From Thomasclavelia ramosa DSM 1402 (GTDB lineage: Bacteria > Bacillota_I > Bacilli_A > Erysipelotrichales > Coprobacillaceae), in NCBI RefSeq assembly GCF_014131695.1, contig NZ_CP036346.1, positions 1,116,001 to 1,180,000 of the forward strand: a stretch of DNA of 64,000 nucleotides, read 5' to 3'. Both the position numbers and the translations under genes were made by a program. Shown here one piece after another: positions 38,633 through 47,368 of this stretch (positions within the stretch are counted from its first letter, which is position 1; each line of letters opens with the position of its first letter). The notes below the pieces were generated by a model. The model was given only the letters and a program-made list of their open reading frames with translations, was not told the DNA's origin and did no database searches.

Positions 38633-39279
38633 CTTAAAATAATGTAAAGAATTATAATTAGTGCAACAAAGATAAAAATATTTGCAGGCTGAGTCGTTTG
38701 ATGCCGATTACTAGAAATGATTGAAATTGACTTCGTTTCATCCTGAGTTAAAAAATCTAATAGATTAATCTTGACTTGATTATCCTGGATCTTTCCATAA
38801 CTAGTTTCGCTAATATTTCCCGGCATTTTAATATTTAAATTTAGCTCGAGTCCCATAGTCTTCAAATTTGTTAGAGAATAATTATTAATATCTTCAATTT
38901 CACTTGTATTAAAAATATTGTTAATAGTACTGTGATCAATCGTAACTTGATAAGTTCCTTCTTTTTTATTTGTAGTGAAGAAACTCAATAAGCTTTTATT
39001 AATATCTTTTGGTGCAATAAGCTGAAATCCTATATATTGGGTACCATTAATATCTTTTTTTAGTTCTTTATTTTCCCACGTACTCAACTCACTATTAGTT
39101 AATTTATGTTTTAAATCAGTAAGTGAGGTACCATAAGAATCTAATAAATCTTCTTGAATGAGTACTTCAATTGTTAAAGATGCATTACTTTCATCAATAA
39201 ATTCGATGTCAACATTTCCTTTTACGCAGCCTGTTAATGATAACAACATGATACCTACCAAAAATAATTTTTTTACCAT
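38620..39279 (-). CDS. LppM-like lipoprotein with a C-terminal membrane anchor
   Basis: 219 residues. Lipobox LLSLTGC with the lipidated Cys near residue 18, an extracellular beta-rich middle (DVDIEF-type start, VDIEFIDESNASLTIEV), and a C-terminal membrane helix (IFIFVALIIILYIIL) ending in Arg/Lys. The layout of lipobox plus beta domain plus terminal membrane helix resembles the LppM/DUF3153 group. AGGAGGT precedes two adjacent ATG codons; the second has better spacing. Function unknown. Confidence 0.7.
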   Translation of the reverse strand: MVKKLFLVGIMLLSLTGCVKGNVDIEFIDESNASLTIEVLIQEDLLDSYGTSLTDLKHKLTNSELSTWENKELKKDINGTQYIGFQLIAPKDINKSLLSFFTTNKKEGTYQVTIDHSTINNIFNTSEIEDINNYSLTNLKTMGLELNLNIKMPGNISETSYGKIQDNQVKINLLDFLTQDETKSISIISSNRHQTTQPANIFIFVALIIILYIILRKRR

Positions 39280-39419
39280 CATCTACCTCCTAATGTTAGT
39301 GTGCCACAATCTTCATTTTCTAAAATTAAAAAGTGGATTTAAAATTGTTAAATGATATAATTTAATCATGGTTAACATATAGTTCACAAAAACACTTTAA
39401 AATATAGAAGGTGATATAA

Positions 39420-39842
39420 ATGAGAGTAGAAATTCTATATACAAGTAAATCAAAACACATCAAGCCTGTTGCTGAAGCTATGGCAAGATGGGTTAAAACA
39501 TATGCAAAGACGATTGATCAATTTGATGCTCTTGCTCCAGTCGATTTATTAGTTATTGGCTTTGATGATTCGGCTTGGAAAGATCCGCAGTTAGAGACAT
39601 TTATTAAAAGTTTAAATAGACAAAAAGTACATAATATTGCTTTGTTTAATGCTTTCTACATTAATGATCATAAAATGAAAAATATGATTAAATTATGTCA
39701 AGAAACAGATTTACCACTTATGCGTGAGCAATATTCATTTAAGCTTACATTTAGGCAGTTAAAGGAAATTGATCAATGTGTAATAGATGCTGCTCGTTTA
39801 TATGTAGAAGATATGGTGAACTTGGTAAGGGATTATTATTAA
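39420..39842 (+). CDS. Flavodoxin-like domain protein
   Basis: 140 residues. Starts MRVEILYTSKSKHIKPVAEAMARW, where the loop after the first strand resembles a flavodoxin FMN-phosphate loop but lacks the usual Thr/Gly run. DLLVIGFDD and an alternating alpha/beta pattern follow. It may bind FMN or be a degenerate member. GAAGGTGAT before the ATG. Single gene with its own terminator. Confidence 0.6.
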   Translation: MRVEILYTSKSKHIKPVAEAMARWVKTYAKTIDQFDALAPVDLLVIGFDDSAWKDPQLETFIKSLNRQKVHNIALFNAFYINDHKMKNMIKLCQETDLPLMREQYSFKLTFRQLKEIDQCVIDAARLYVEDMVNLVRDYY

Positions 39843-39874
39843 ATTAGTAAATTTATACTAATAACAAATTATTA

Positions 39875-39903
39875 AAAGCTATCTTAGGATAGCTTTTTCT
39901 TTT
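39875..39903 (+). terminator. Terminator of the flavodoxin-like gene
   Basis: AAAGCTATC (39875-39883) and GATAGCTTT (39888-39896), then TTCTTTT. Confidence 0.85.
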
Positions 39904-40002
39904 TATTATAAAGAATTTAAGGAAATTTATTAATATTTTAATTAAATTATAATTTGTTAAAATCCTAAATTTAATAAAAATATATATTTATAAAAATATT
40001 AA

Positions 40003-40031
40003 TTGACAATAATTTATTATTCTGATAGTAT
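40003..40031 (+). promoter_or_regulatory. Promoter of glnK-amtB
   Basis: TTGACA (40003-40008), 17 bases, TAGTAT (40026-40031). Confidence 0.8.
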
Positions 40032-40039
40032 TTTTTTAA

Positions 40040-40065
40040 GATTTAAAGGCGATAAACTTTAAATC
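40040..40065 (+). promoter_or_regulatory. Perfect 9-base-pair hairpin at the start of the glnK mRNA
   Basis: GATTTAAAG (40040-40048), loop of 8, CTTTAAATC (40057-40065). The first stem base is within a few bases of the predicted transcription start. An A tract follows, so it is not a terminator on this strand. It could be an operator for a nitrogen regulator or a stabilising 5' stem. Confidence 0.55.
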
Positions 40066-40090
40066 AAAAAATAAAGGGGGAATTTTAAGT

Positions 40091-40429
40091 ATGAAAAAAC
40101 TAGAAATCATTATCAGACCTGAGAAGCTAGAAATTTTAAAAGATATTCTAACTGATTGTGGGATTACCGGAATGATGGTTTCAAATATTATGGGTTTTGG
40201 TAATCAAATGGGCTATACTCAACAATATCGGGGAACTAAATATTCGGTAAACTTAGTTTCTAAGTTACGGATTGAAACAGTTGTTAAAGATGAAGTAGTT
40301 GATCAAATGATTAAAGAAATTACAACCAAACTTTCATCTGGTAATGTGGGTGATGGTAAAGTATTTGTTTATCCAGTAGAACAGGCAGTACGAATTCGAA
40401 CTGGTGAAACAGGAGAAAATGCTCTGTAA
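40091..40429 (+). CDS. glnK: P-II nitrogen regulatory protein
   Basis: 112 residues, the P-II length. Trimeric sensor of ATP/ADP and 2-oxoglutarate that blocks the ammonium channel when nitrogen is plentiful. MKKLEIIIRPEKLE start, T-loop around residues 36-55 (MGFGNQMGYTQQYRGTKYSV), and GDGKVFVYPVEQAVRIRTGE with the B- and C-loop contacts. Linked to amtB 32 bases downstream, which identifies it as the GlnK type. AAAGGGGG ribosome site. Confidence 0.93.
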   Translation: MKKLEIIIRPEKLEILKDILTDCGITGMMVSNIMGFGNQMGYTQQYRGTKYSVNLVSKLRIETVVKDEVVDQMIKEITTKLSSGNVGDGKVFVYPVEQAVRIRTGETGENAL

Positions 40430-40461
40430 CAGATTTATAAAAATTAAAAGGGGGATCAAAT

Positions 40462-41703
40462 ATGGAACAATTAATTAATATTGTTTGGGTGTTTCTTGGT
40501 GCGGTAATGGTTATGCTGATGCAAGCTGGTTTTGCTATTTTGGAAGCTGGCTTAACTCGGCAAAAAAACTGCAACAATGTTTTAATGAAAAATATTATGG
40601 ATTTTGCAATTGGATCAATTATATTTTTAGTAGTAGGTTTTGGTTTGATGTTCGGCGAATCATTAGGGGGAATTGTAGGTATAACAGGATTCATTGATCC
40701 GACGACATTAAATTTATCACAGTTTGAGGCACTTTCACCAACAGTATTTATCTTTTTTCAAACAGTCTTTTGTGCTACGGCAGCAACAATTGTTTCTGGT
40801 GCGATGGCAGAAAGAACTAAATTTTCATCATATTTAATTTATACGTTAGTAATTAGTTTAGTAATTTACCCAATCTCTGGTCATTGGATCTGGGGTGGAG
40901 GTTTTTTATCAAAAATAGGATTTATTGATTATGCTGGTTCTACTGCTGTTCACTCAGTTGGTGGTTGGGCCGCATTAATGGGGGCAGTTGTTTTAGGTCC
41001 ACGAATGGGAAAATATAATAGGGATGGCAGTACTAATGCAATTCCTGGTCATAATATCATGATGGCCACTTTAGGCGTATTTATTTTATGGTTTTGCTGG
41101 TTTGGATTTAATCCAGGTTCTTCTTTAGAAGCAGCAGGTTATATAGGTCATATTGCGATGACAACAAACTTATCAGCATGTGCTGGTGCATTAGTAGCAA
41201 TGTTTCTTACTTGGAAAAAATATGGAAAACCAGATGTTTCAATGACTTTAAATGGTATTTTAGCTGGTTTAGTAGCGATTACGGCTGGTTGTCATATTGT
41301 TTCATTATATGGTGCAATTGCAATTGGAGCTGTTGGCGGGATTTTAGTAGTTTATGGCTGTGAAATCTTAGATCAAAAATTACATGTTGATGATCCTGTT
41401 GGGGCAGTTGGGGTACATTGTTTAAATGGTGTCTGGGGAACACTTGCAGTTGGATTATTTGCATGCAATACCCCAGCAAGTGAAGGAACTTTAGGCTTAT
41501 TCTTTGGGGGTGGAACTGCTTTACTGATTACGCAATTGATTGGTGTAATTATTGTAGCAGTTTGGGTATGTTCAATGTCCTTCATCATGTTTACTTTAAT
41601 TAAGAAAACGGTTGGGTTGCGAGTAACACCTCAGGAAGAACTTGCTGGTCTTGATTTAGGAGAACATGGTTCTGAGGCATATCCTGATTTTCTTAAAAAA
41701 TAA
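40462..41703 (+). CDS. amtB: Ammonium transporter
   Basis: 413 residues, about 11 membrane helices. The conserved FIDYAGSTAVHSVGG carries the pore Asp and first pore His, and GAVGVHCLNGVWG carries the second His of the twin pair. Also VVGFGLMFGES and GFNPGSS. The cytoplasmic tail ends at EAYPDFLKK. Second gene of the glnK-amtB operon with AAGGGGGAT before the ATG; expected to be held shut by GlnK. Confidence 0.96.
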   Translation: MEQLINIVWVFLGAVMVMLMQAGFAILEAGLTRQKNCNNVLMKNIMDFAIGSIIFLVVGFGLMFGESLGGIVGITGFIDPTTLNLSQFEALSPTVFIFFQTVFCATAATIVSGAMAERTKFSSYLIYTLVISLVIYPISGHWIWGGGFLSKIGFIDYAGSTAVHSVGGWAALMGAVVLGPRMGKYNRDGSTNAIPGHNIMMATLGVFILWFCWFGFNPGSSLEAAGYIGHIAMTTNLSACAGALVAMFLTWKKYGKPDVSMTLNGILAGLVAITAGCHIVSLYGAIAIGAVGGILVVYGCEILDQKLHVDDPVGAVGVHCLNGVWGTLAVGLFACNTPASEGTLGLFFGGGTALLITQLIGVIIVAVWVCSMSFIMFTLIKKTVGLRVTPQEELAGLDLGEHGSEAYPDFLKK

Positions 41704-41711
41704 TTTATCGT

Positions 41712-41735
41712 AAGGTTGGGAGACCAACCTTTTTA
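41712..41735 (+). terminator. Terminator of glnK-amtB
   Basis: AAGGTTGG (41712-41719), GAGA loop, CCAACCTT (41724-41731), then T. Confidence 0.9.
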
Positions 41736-41791
41736 TATGGAAAAAAAGCTCAAGGTGTGATACAATTTTATCAATTTTAGGAGGAGATACT

Positions 41792-43072
41792 ATGGATAAT
41801 AAAAACTATGGTTTTGAAACATTACAAATCCATGCTGGTCAAAAGCCAGATGTGACAACTAAGGCTACGGGGATGCCTTTATATTTATCAAATGCTTTTA
41901 CATTTGAAGATGCTGATCAAGCGGCGCGAATTTTTGCGTTAGAGGAAGGAGGATACTTCTATTCTCGATTATCTAATCCAACAGTTGATGCTCTACAACA
42001 AAGAATGGCGGCTTTAGATGGCGGATTCGGGGCTGTAGCATTTGCTTCTGGAACTGCAGCAATTATGGGATTGATTATGACTGTGTGTGAAACTGGAGAT
42101 GAAATTGTTGCTGCAAATAATTTGTATGGTGGTACGATTGGTTCTTTATCAGGAACGATGGCAGGAATGGGATTTAAGACACACTTTATTAATCCAACTG
42201 ATTTAGAGGCTTTAAAAGCGGCAATCAACGATAAAACAAAAATTATTTTTGTTGAATCGGTAGGAAATCCTAATGGAGATATGTTAGACTTTGAAGCAAT
42301 TAGTGCTATTGCTAAAGAATATCAAATTTTATTTGTTGTTGATAACACAACACCAACCCCTTATTTATTTAAACCAATTGAATATGGAGCTGACTTAGTA
42401 GTCTATTCAACTACTAAATATCTAGCTGGTCATGGTAATGTTATGGGTGGTGTGATCGTTGATAGTGGGAACTTTAAATGGAAAGATAATCCTCGCTATC
42501 CATTATTTAACATGCCTGACAAAGCTTATCATGATATAGTTTATGCTGATTTAGGAGCGGGTGCTTTTTGTACTAAAGCAGTAGCAAAGACATTACGTGA
42601 TTTAGGAGGGTGTATGTCACCGTTTAATGCGTATATGACTTTATTAGGATTAGAAACATTATCATTAAGAATGAAAAAACACGTTGAAAATGCCCGATTA
42701 TTAGCAAAATTTTTAAATGAGTGTGATGATGTTGAATGGGTTAGTTACGCGGAATTACCAGATAGTCCTAACTATGAACTAGCTAAAAAATATTTCCCCA
42801 ATGGTTTTGGTGGATTATATACTTTTGGAGTCAAAGGTGGTGTTGCTGGTGGTAAAACAGTAATTAATAATATTAAATTATTTATTCATGTTACTAATTT
42901 TGCTGATTCACGTTCATTGCTGACTCATCCTGCAAGTACGACACATGCTCAAATGTCAGAGGAAGAGAGAATAGCAGGTGGGGTAAAACAAGAAACAATT
43001 AGAATGTCTGTTGGTCTTGAAGATGTTGAAGATTTAATTGCGGATTTAAAACAAGCATTTGCTAAAATATAA
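41792..43072 (+). CDS. metY: O-acetylhomoserine sulfhydrylase
   Basis: 426 residues, typical for MetY. Makes homocysteine from O-acetylhomoserine and sulfide, with PLP on K209 (VVYSTTKYLAGHGN). Other blocks: FETLQIHAGQ, SRLSNPTVDALQQRMAALDGG, ASGTAAI, YGGT, and SLLTHPASTTHAQM near the end. Pairs functionally with the acetyl-type MetA at 20.2 kb, giving a direct sulfhydrylation route to methionine. AGGAGG before the ATG; the promoter is probably the extended -10 TGTGATACAAT. Confidence 0.95.
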   Translation: MDNKNYGFETLQIHAGQKPDVTTKATGMPLYLSNAFTFEDADQAARIFALEEGGYFYSRLSNPTVDALQQRMAALDGGFGAVAFASGTAAIMGLIMTVCETGDEIVAANNLYGGTIGSLSGTMAGMGFKTHFINPTDLEALKAAINDKTKIIFVESVGNPNGDMLDFEAISAIAKEYQILFVVDNTTPTPYLFKPIEYGADLVVYSTTKYLAGHGNVMGGVIVDSGNFKWKDNPRYPLFNMPDKAYHDIVYADLGAGAFCTKAVAKTLRDLGGCMSPFNAYMTLLGLETLSLRMKKHVENARLLAKFLNECDDVEWVSYAELPDSPNYELAKKYFPNGFGGLYTFGVKGGVAGGKTVINNIKLFIHVTNFADSRSLLTHPASTTHAQMSEEERIAGGVKQETIRMSVGLEDVEDLIADLKQAFAKI

Positions 43073-43080
43073 AATAATTA

Positions 43081-43118
43081 GGACTATTGTTTATTGTTCA
43101 AAACAATAGCCTTTTTTC
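43081..43118 (+). terminator. Terminator of metY
   Basis: CTATTGTTT (43084-43092) and AAACAATAG (43101-43109), extended by GG/CC, then TTTTTT. Confidence 0.85.
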
Positions 43119-43164
43119 TAGTTTTTTTATTAGTCCTCATGTATAATTTTAATGAGGTGATTAA

Positions 43165-43773
43165 ATGCAGAGTTTTTTAGCCATGCATATTAATAATATA
43201 GTTATGATCCTGCTGCTTTTTATCTATGTAGTCTGTTTAAATGGACTATTTTCAATGCGACGTCGTCTTATAAAATGGCGCCGTTTCTTTGCGTTCTTAT
43301 TTATTATTAGTACCGCGGGTTTAATGTTAGGAACCATTCGTAATGAGCTGATGGTTTATTGGTTTAATAATGCTAGTTTTAATATTGAGAGCAATTTTGA
43401 ATGGATGATTAAGATAGGTTATGATCTGATTAGTTTAATTATTATGATTTTAATGATTTTTTTGGTGAAAAATATTTTAGATTTTATTAAAAATAGTAGT
43501 CGTGATGCAATTCGTAAATTAGCTATTAATGCCGATATTATAGCTATCTTAATTATTATTAGAACTGTAATCGTTCCGCTGATTGTTAAACTAGCTAGAG
43601 TATTGGAATTATTTGGATTAAATAATCAAACTAGCAGCTCTAATGATATATTTCTTTATGCTTTGCCATACTTGGGATTACCGGAGGTTGCAATTATTGT
43701 TGTTACAATCTTTATCAATATACTAGGAATAAGTTATTGGAATCGAGATGCTGAAGATGTTATGGCAAAATAA
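43165..43773 (+). CDS. Integral membrane protein, family unknown (first of a pair)
   Basis: 202 residues with about five hydrophobic helices (for example IVMILLLFIYVVC, FFAFLFIISTAGLML, LIIMILMIFLV, IIAILIIIRTVIVPLIV, VAIIVVTIFINILG) separated by basic loops. GAGGTGATT before the ATG. Its end overlaps the next membrane gene by 26 bases, so the two are translated together and may form one complex. I do not recognise a family. Confidence 0.65.
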   Translation: MQSFLAMHINNIVMILLLFIYVVCLNGLFSMRRRLIKWRRFFAFLFIISTAGLMLGTIRNELMVYWFNNASFNIESNFEWMIKIGYDLISLIIMILMIFLVKNILDFIKNSSRDAIRKLAINADIIAILIIIRTVIVPLIVKLARVLELFGLNNQTSSSNDIFLYALPYLGLPEVAIIVVTIFINILGISYWNRDAEDVMAK

Positions 43774-44344
43774 AAGTTATGATCTAGTTAGTTATCTCGA
43801 AATAATAATAGGTATTATTGCCTTGATTTGTTTGCTATCATTACTTTATTTGTGGTACCAACCCAAATGTCAAAACAAGTTTAATAATATTGTTTTTTTA
43901 GGACACTTGATAATTTGTTTTGATCTTTATTTATTAGTAGATAAAGTTGCCCATTTATTAATGAGCTTTTATCAGGCTTATCTGCATCATCTAAAATACA
44001 ATATTTACGATTATGCATTATTAAGCAGTGATATTTTATTAACAGTGGTTTTAATTTTTAGTACTTTTTTGTTTATCAATAATCTAGAACATTTATTAAT
44101 AAAGAAAGATAGTAAAGAAGAGTATAATTTAATTTTAAATCGAGTTTTTAAGGCCTATAATTGTTTGATGGTAGTATTTATTTTTAAAGATGTTGTATTA
44201 AAAATTGTATATGATTTCTTGGTAGATGTTAGAGGAATTAGGTTACATTATCACCCTTATACGATTAATAATTTAATGGTTACAATCGTATTAATGTTGT
44301 TATTAGGCTTGGTAATAAATTTTTATAAGAAAAAAACGACTTGA
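43748..44344 (+). CDS. Integral membrane protein, family unknown (second of a pair)
   Basis: 198 residues, about five helices (IIIGIIALICLLSLLYLWY, IVFLGHLIICFDLYLLV, ILLTVVLIFSTFLF, LMVVFIFKDVVL, LMVTIVLMLLLGLVIN). Similar size and layout to the preceding gene, so possibly a diverged duplicate. The ATG at 43748 lies inside the previous gene; an ATG at 43757 is also possible. Function unknown. Confidence 0.6.
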   Translation: MLKMLWQNKSYDLVSYLEIIIGIIALICLLSLLYLWYQPKCQNKFNNIVFLGHLIICFDLYLLVDKVAHLLMSFYQAYLHHLKYNIYDYALLSSDILLTVVLIFSTFLFINNLEHLLIKKDSKEEYNLILNRVFKAYNCLMVVFIFKDVVLKIVYDFLVDVRGIRLHYHPYTINNLMVTIVLMLLLGLVINFYKKKTT

Positions 44345-44405
44345 TCTGCAGCACTTCTTAAAGTTAGAGTAACTTTTTGAAGACACTACAAATAGTCGTT
44401 TTTTT
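44333..44405. terminator. Branched bidirectional terminator between the membrane pair and def
   Basis: Outer AAACGACT and AGTCGTTT arms enclose a second hairpin in which CTTC plus AAAGTTA pair with TAACTTT plus GAAG around GAG. A tract on the left and T tract on the right serve both strands. More elaborate than the other terminators here. Confidence 0.7.
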
Positions 44406-44973
44406 AATCAATAACCATAGCATTAGGAATAGGTGCTAAAGGATTTTCTTTGTTGATACGGTCATAGAACAAAGTTCCCTCGAAGTGATCTAGTTCATGT
44501 TGTAAACAAATTGATAAGAATCCTCGAGCAACAATTTTCACTTCTTGATCAGTCAAAACATCATATCCTTTAACGGTCACCTTAGCGTAGCGTGGTACAT
44601 ATCCTTGAACTTCATCATTAACAGATAAACATCCTTCACCATCTTTTAAATAAGATTGTTTTTCGGTATGTGAAATGATTTTTGGGTTAACTAAAGCATA
44701 GTCATCAGCCCCAATAACATTTCCATCTTCATCAAAATCTAAAACATGAATAGCAGTCATTCGTTTAGGAATTCCTAATTGAATAGCCGCAATTCCTACA
44801 GCTGGGCGTAAATCATATTTTTCAGAAGTTTCAGGGTCTTGAGAGTTAACAAGAAACTCATGCATTTGTAATAAAAGTTCGCGTTCTTCATTTGTGATTG
44901 GTAATGCTACTTCTTTTGAGACCTCACGAATCTTTTCATTATGGTCATCAATTATATCTTTCATTGTTATCAT
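44404..44973 (-). CDS. def: Peptide deformylase
   Basis: 189 residues, the longer type 2 form usual in Firmicutes. Removes the formyl group from new proteins. Three motifs: AVGIAAIQLG (variant of GxGxAAxQ), EGCLSV with the metal Cys, and QHELDH with the two metal His and the catalytic Glu. GAGGTGA lies just before the ATG at 44973. Standalone gene; fmt is not adjacent. Confidence 0.95.
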   Translation of the reverse strand: MITMKDIIDDHNEKIREVSKEVALPITNEERELLLQMHEFLVNSQDPETSEKYDLRPAVGIAAIQLGIPKRMTAIHVLDFDEDGNVIGADDYALVNPKIISHTEKQSYLKDGEGCLSVNDEVQGYVPRYAKVTVKGYDVLTDQEVKIVARGFLSICLQHELDHFEGTLFYDRINKENPLAPIPNAMVID

Positions 44974-45033
44974 AGGTTCACCTCATTTTAATTCTGATAG
45001 TATTATATCATAAAATGAGGTGAAATAAAGACT

Positions 45034-45252
45034 TTATCCGACTCTAATTCTTGAATTTCCACAAATGATTAATAATAAGAATACAACTAAGACAATGGCA
45101 AACCAGTTTGAAGAACCGAAACCACCGCAACCACAACCGCATCCATTGCTTGAAATGTTACAGCTGTTGCATCCACCACATCCAAATGGATTAGTGATAA
45201 AAGGATTGTATGAATTACATCCACATCCAGAATAGTTAAATCCGCAGTTCAT
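45034..45252 (-). CDS. Small Cys/Gly-rich protein with a C-terminal hydrophobic segment (YjcZ-like)
   Basis: 72 residues. The first half is Cys, Gly and Asn-rich (about ten Cys, with CGCGCGG and CGGCNSC). The second half is one hydrophobic stretch (WFAIVLVVFLLLIIC) and a short basic end. The Gly-rich head plus FAIVLVVFLLLII tail resembles YjcZ/sporulation-type peptides of Bacilli, but the Cys content is unusual. GGAGGCGATAAT before the ATG. A spore coat or germination role is inferred from type only. Confidence 0.6.
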   Translation of the reverse strand: MNCGFNYSGCGCNSYNPFITNPFGCGGCNSCNISSNGCGCGCGGFGSSNWFAIVLVVFLLLIICGNSRIRVG

Positions 45253-45364
45253 ATTATCGCCTCCTTTAGTATATCCTATTCTAATATTTATCTTTTGTTT
45301 GGGTTATTGTAGATAATCGATAAATTTTAAGTTATAATATAAAGCAATTAAGGAGTGTGTTAGT

Positions 45365-45631
45365 ATGGATTACAATTATCCGTTAGACTATAGATGGTCA
45401 ACAGAAGAAATAATTGATGTAATGGCATTATATAATGCTGTTGAAAAAGCTTATGAAGAAGGTATTAGCAAAGAAGAATTTATGCAGGCATATCGTAAGT
45501 TTAAAGCAATTGTTGATAGTAAAAGTGAAGAAAAGCAATTGGACAAACAATTTTACGAAATTTCTCATTATTCTATATATCAAGTTGTTAAAGCAGCCAA
45601 AAATAATGATTTTATTCGAGTAGGTGAATAA
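45365..45631 (+). CDS. UPF0223 family protein (YktA-like)
   Basis: 88 residues. Starts with YNYPLDYRWSTEEIIDVMALYN and contains KSEEKQLDKQFYEISHYSIYQVVKAAK, both hallmarks of UPF0223. Function unknown. AAGGAG before the ATG. The ftsW start follows its stop by one base, so both are in one operon. Confidence 0.88.
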   Translation: MDYNYPLDYRWSTEEIIDVMALYNAVEKAYEEGISKEEFMQAYRKFKAIVDSKSEEKQLDKQFYEISHYSIYQVVKAAKNNDFIRVGE

Positions 45632-45632
45632 A

Positions 45633-46853
45633 TTGGCAGGAATAGAAAAGATTAAGCGATTATTTAAAAGTCGTGGGGTCGATAAAGGTATTTATGCTAG
45701 TGTTTTTGTTTTGGCAATTTTTGGAATAATTATGATTGGTTCAGCATCAGTTGGAAGTGTGACTTCTCATGGGGTTACTTATGCTTTAAAAAATATGATT
45801 ACTCAAAGTGTTTATGTAATTGCTGGGGCTGGGGTAATGATTTTTATTGCCAGAGTATTTAAAACTCGGTATATTACTTATAGTGCATCGATGAAATTAT
45901 ACTTATTAGGAATCTTTTTAATGATAATCTGTATATTTTTTGGTAGTACTAAAGGCTCTCATGCATGGATTAAATTTGGTTCTTTATTTAGTATTCAGCC
46001 AGCTGAGTTCATGAAAGTTGCAATGATACTGATAATGAGTTATTTTTTAACTGAAAGTGATAAAGCCTTTGTAGTAAAAGGTAGATTTAAAACACAACAG
46101 CTGAAATCTGCTTTTTATAAAGAAAAGTTTTTAAAATGTGTTTTCCTGCCAATGATGTTAGTAGCAATTGCTGCTGGAGTTGGGATCTTTGTGCAAAAAG
46201 ATTTTGGAACAACTGTTATTTTAGTAACTATTTGTTTTGTTTGTTTTATTGGGACACCGCGTCAATACTTTAAGAAATACAAGCGAATCGTATGGGTGTT
46301 CATTGGGGTTTGTGGAGTATTGTTTTTAATTATTGGGACTTCAGTATTAAAAGGTTACCAATTAGGGAGAATTTCTACATGGTTAGCACCATTAAGTGAT
46401 CCTTATGATACAAGTATGCAATTATCAAATGCTTTAATTGCTTTTAATAATGGTGGTCTTTTTGGTGTTGGTTTAGGAAATTCAACCCAAAAATTTGGAT
46501 ATATTCCAGAGTCACAAAACGATTTTATTGGTGCTATTATATATGAAGAATTAGGTATCATTGGTTTAGGCTTAATAATTATTCCAACATGTATCATTAT
46601 TTTTAAGTTATTAAAATATTCACAAGAAATTAAAGAAAATAAATCACGGATTATTTTGTTGGGAATTGCTTCATATTTCTTTTTACATTTATTGATTAAC
46701 CTTGGTGGAATATCTGGATTAATTCCTATGACCGGAGTACCATTACTGTTAATTTCTGCTGGTGGATCTTCATCAGTTACTGCATTTGTAGCAGTTGGTG
46801 TCGCACAAGCAATAATTGCAAAACATAATCGTCAAAAATTTGACACCGATTAG
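45633..46853 (+). CDS. ftsW: SEDS-family peptidoglycan glycosyltransferase (FtsW-type)
   Basis: 406 residues, about ten membrane helices. Polymerises lipid II at the septum with a partner PBP. GSHAWIKFGSLFSIQPAEFMKV, QKDFGTTVILV, GYQLGRISTWLAPLSDPYDT, and NGGLFGVGLGNSTQKFGYIPESQNDFI are SEDS hallmarks. A GTG at 45624 is inside the previous gene and overlaps AGGTGA (45622-45627), which instead serves the TTG at 45633. RodA or SpoVE are possible, but the position upstream of the ylbD-coaD cluster, as in Bacillus, favours FtsW. Confidence 0.88.
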   Translation: MAGIEKIKRLFKSRGVDKGIYASVFVLAIFGIIMIGSASVGSVTSHGVTYALKNMITQSVYVIAGAGVMIFIARVFKTRYITYSASMKLYLLGIFLMIICIFFGSTKGSHAWIKFGSLFSIQPAEFMKVAMILIMSYFLTESDKAFVVKGRFKTQQLKSAFYKEKFLKCVFLPMMLVAIAAGVGIFVQKDFGTTVILVTICFVCFIGTPRQYFKKYKRIVWVFIGVCGVLFLIIGTSVLKGYQLGRISTWLAPLSDPYDTSMQLSNALIAFNNGGLFGVGLGNSTQKFGYIPESQNDFIGAIIYEELGIIGLGLIIIPTCIIIFKLLKYSQEIKENKSRIILLGIASYFFLHLLINLGGISGLIPMTGVPLLLISAGGSSSVTAFVAVGVAQAIIAKHNRQKFDTD

Positions 46854-46885
46854 GCTAATATACATATAATATATTAGGTGATCTT

Positions 46886-47191
46886 ATGGATGAATTTAAA
46901 GAGTTCTTAAAAACAATCCCTAGTATAAAACAAGATGTTCTTAATGGACGTTATACTTGGCAACAGTTATATGAAATTTTTGTTATGTATGGTAAAGATG
47001 ATAAATTTTGGTTACCATATAAAACAGGTAATAGTGGTTTTGATTTAAATATGTTACTAGAAGTAATTAAGAATATTGATTTAAATGCTTTATCGAGTAG
47101 TTTAGGTTCAATTGAAAAAGTTTTAAATGTTGCTAGTACTTTTTTAGATAAAAAAGAGCCTGCTAAGGAAAGAAAATGGTATGATGAATGA
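46886..47191 (+). CDS. ylbD: YlbD-like putative spore coat protein
   Basis: 101 residues. The N-terminal half (DEFKEFLKTIP, VLNGRYTWQQLYEIFVMYGKDDKFW) matches the YlbD family. Order ylbD-ylbE-ylbF-rsmD-coaD is that of Bacillus (ylbG missing), which supports the call. Overlaps ylbE by about 11 bases. Confidence 0.8.
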   Translation: MDEFKEFLKTIPSIKQDVLNGRYTWQQLYEIFVMYGKDDKFWLPYKTGNSGFDLNMLLEVIKNIDLNALSSSLGSIEKVLNVASTFLDKKEPAKERKWYDE

Positions 47192-47363
47192 AGAAATTAG
47201 ATATTATCTTCGTTATCATCCTAATTGGTATATAGTTTTATCTCGGTATCCTCAAGAATACGAGCATTTAATTCAAGAATATAAAGATGGTAAAAATCAA
47301 CAATTTATTGACAAGATTGATCAAGTATCCATGTTAATTAATATGGTAGAAATGATGATGTAG
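47181..47363 (+). CDS. ylbE: YlbE-like protein
   Basis: 60 residues, small and acidic/aromatic: IRYYLRYHPNWYIVLSRYPQ matches the YlbE pattern of a WYR/LSR block near the N-terminus. Function unknown. Two adjacent ATGs (47181, 47184); either is plausible. Between ylbD and ylbF. Confidence 0.75.
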   Translation: MMNEEIRYYLRYHPNWYIVLSRYPQEYEHLIQEYKDGKNQQFIDKIDQVSMLINMVEMMM

Positions 47364-47368
47364 GTAAG

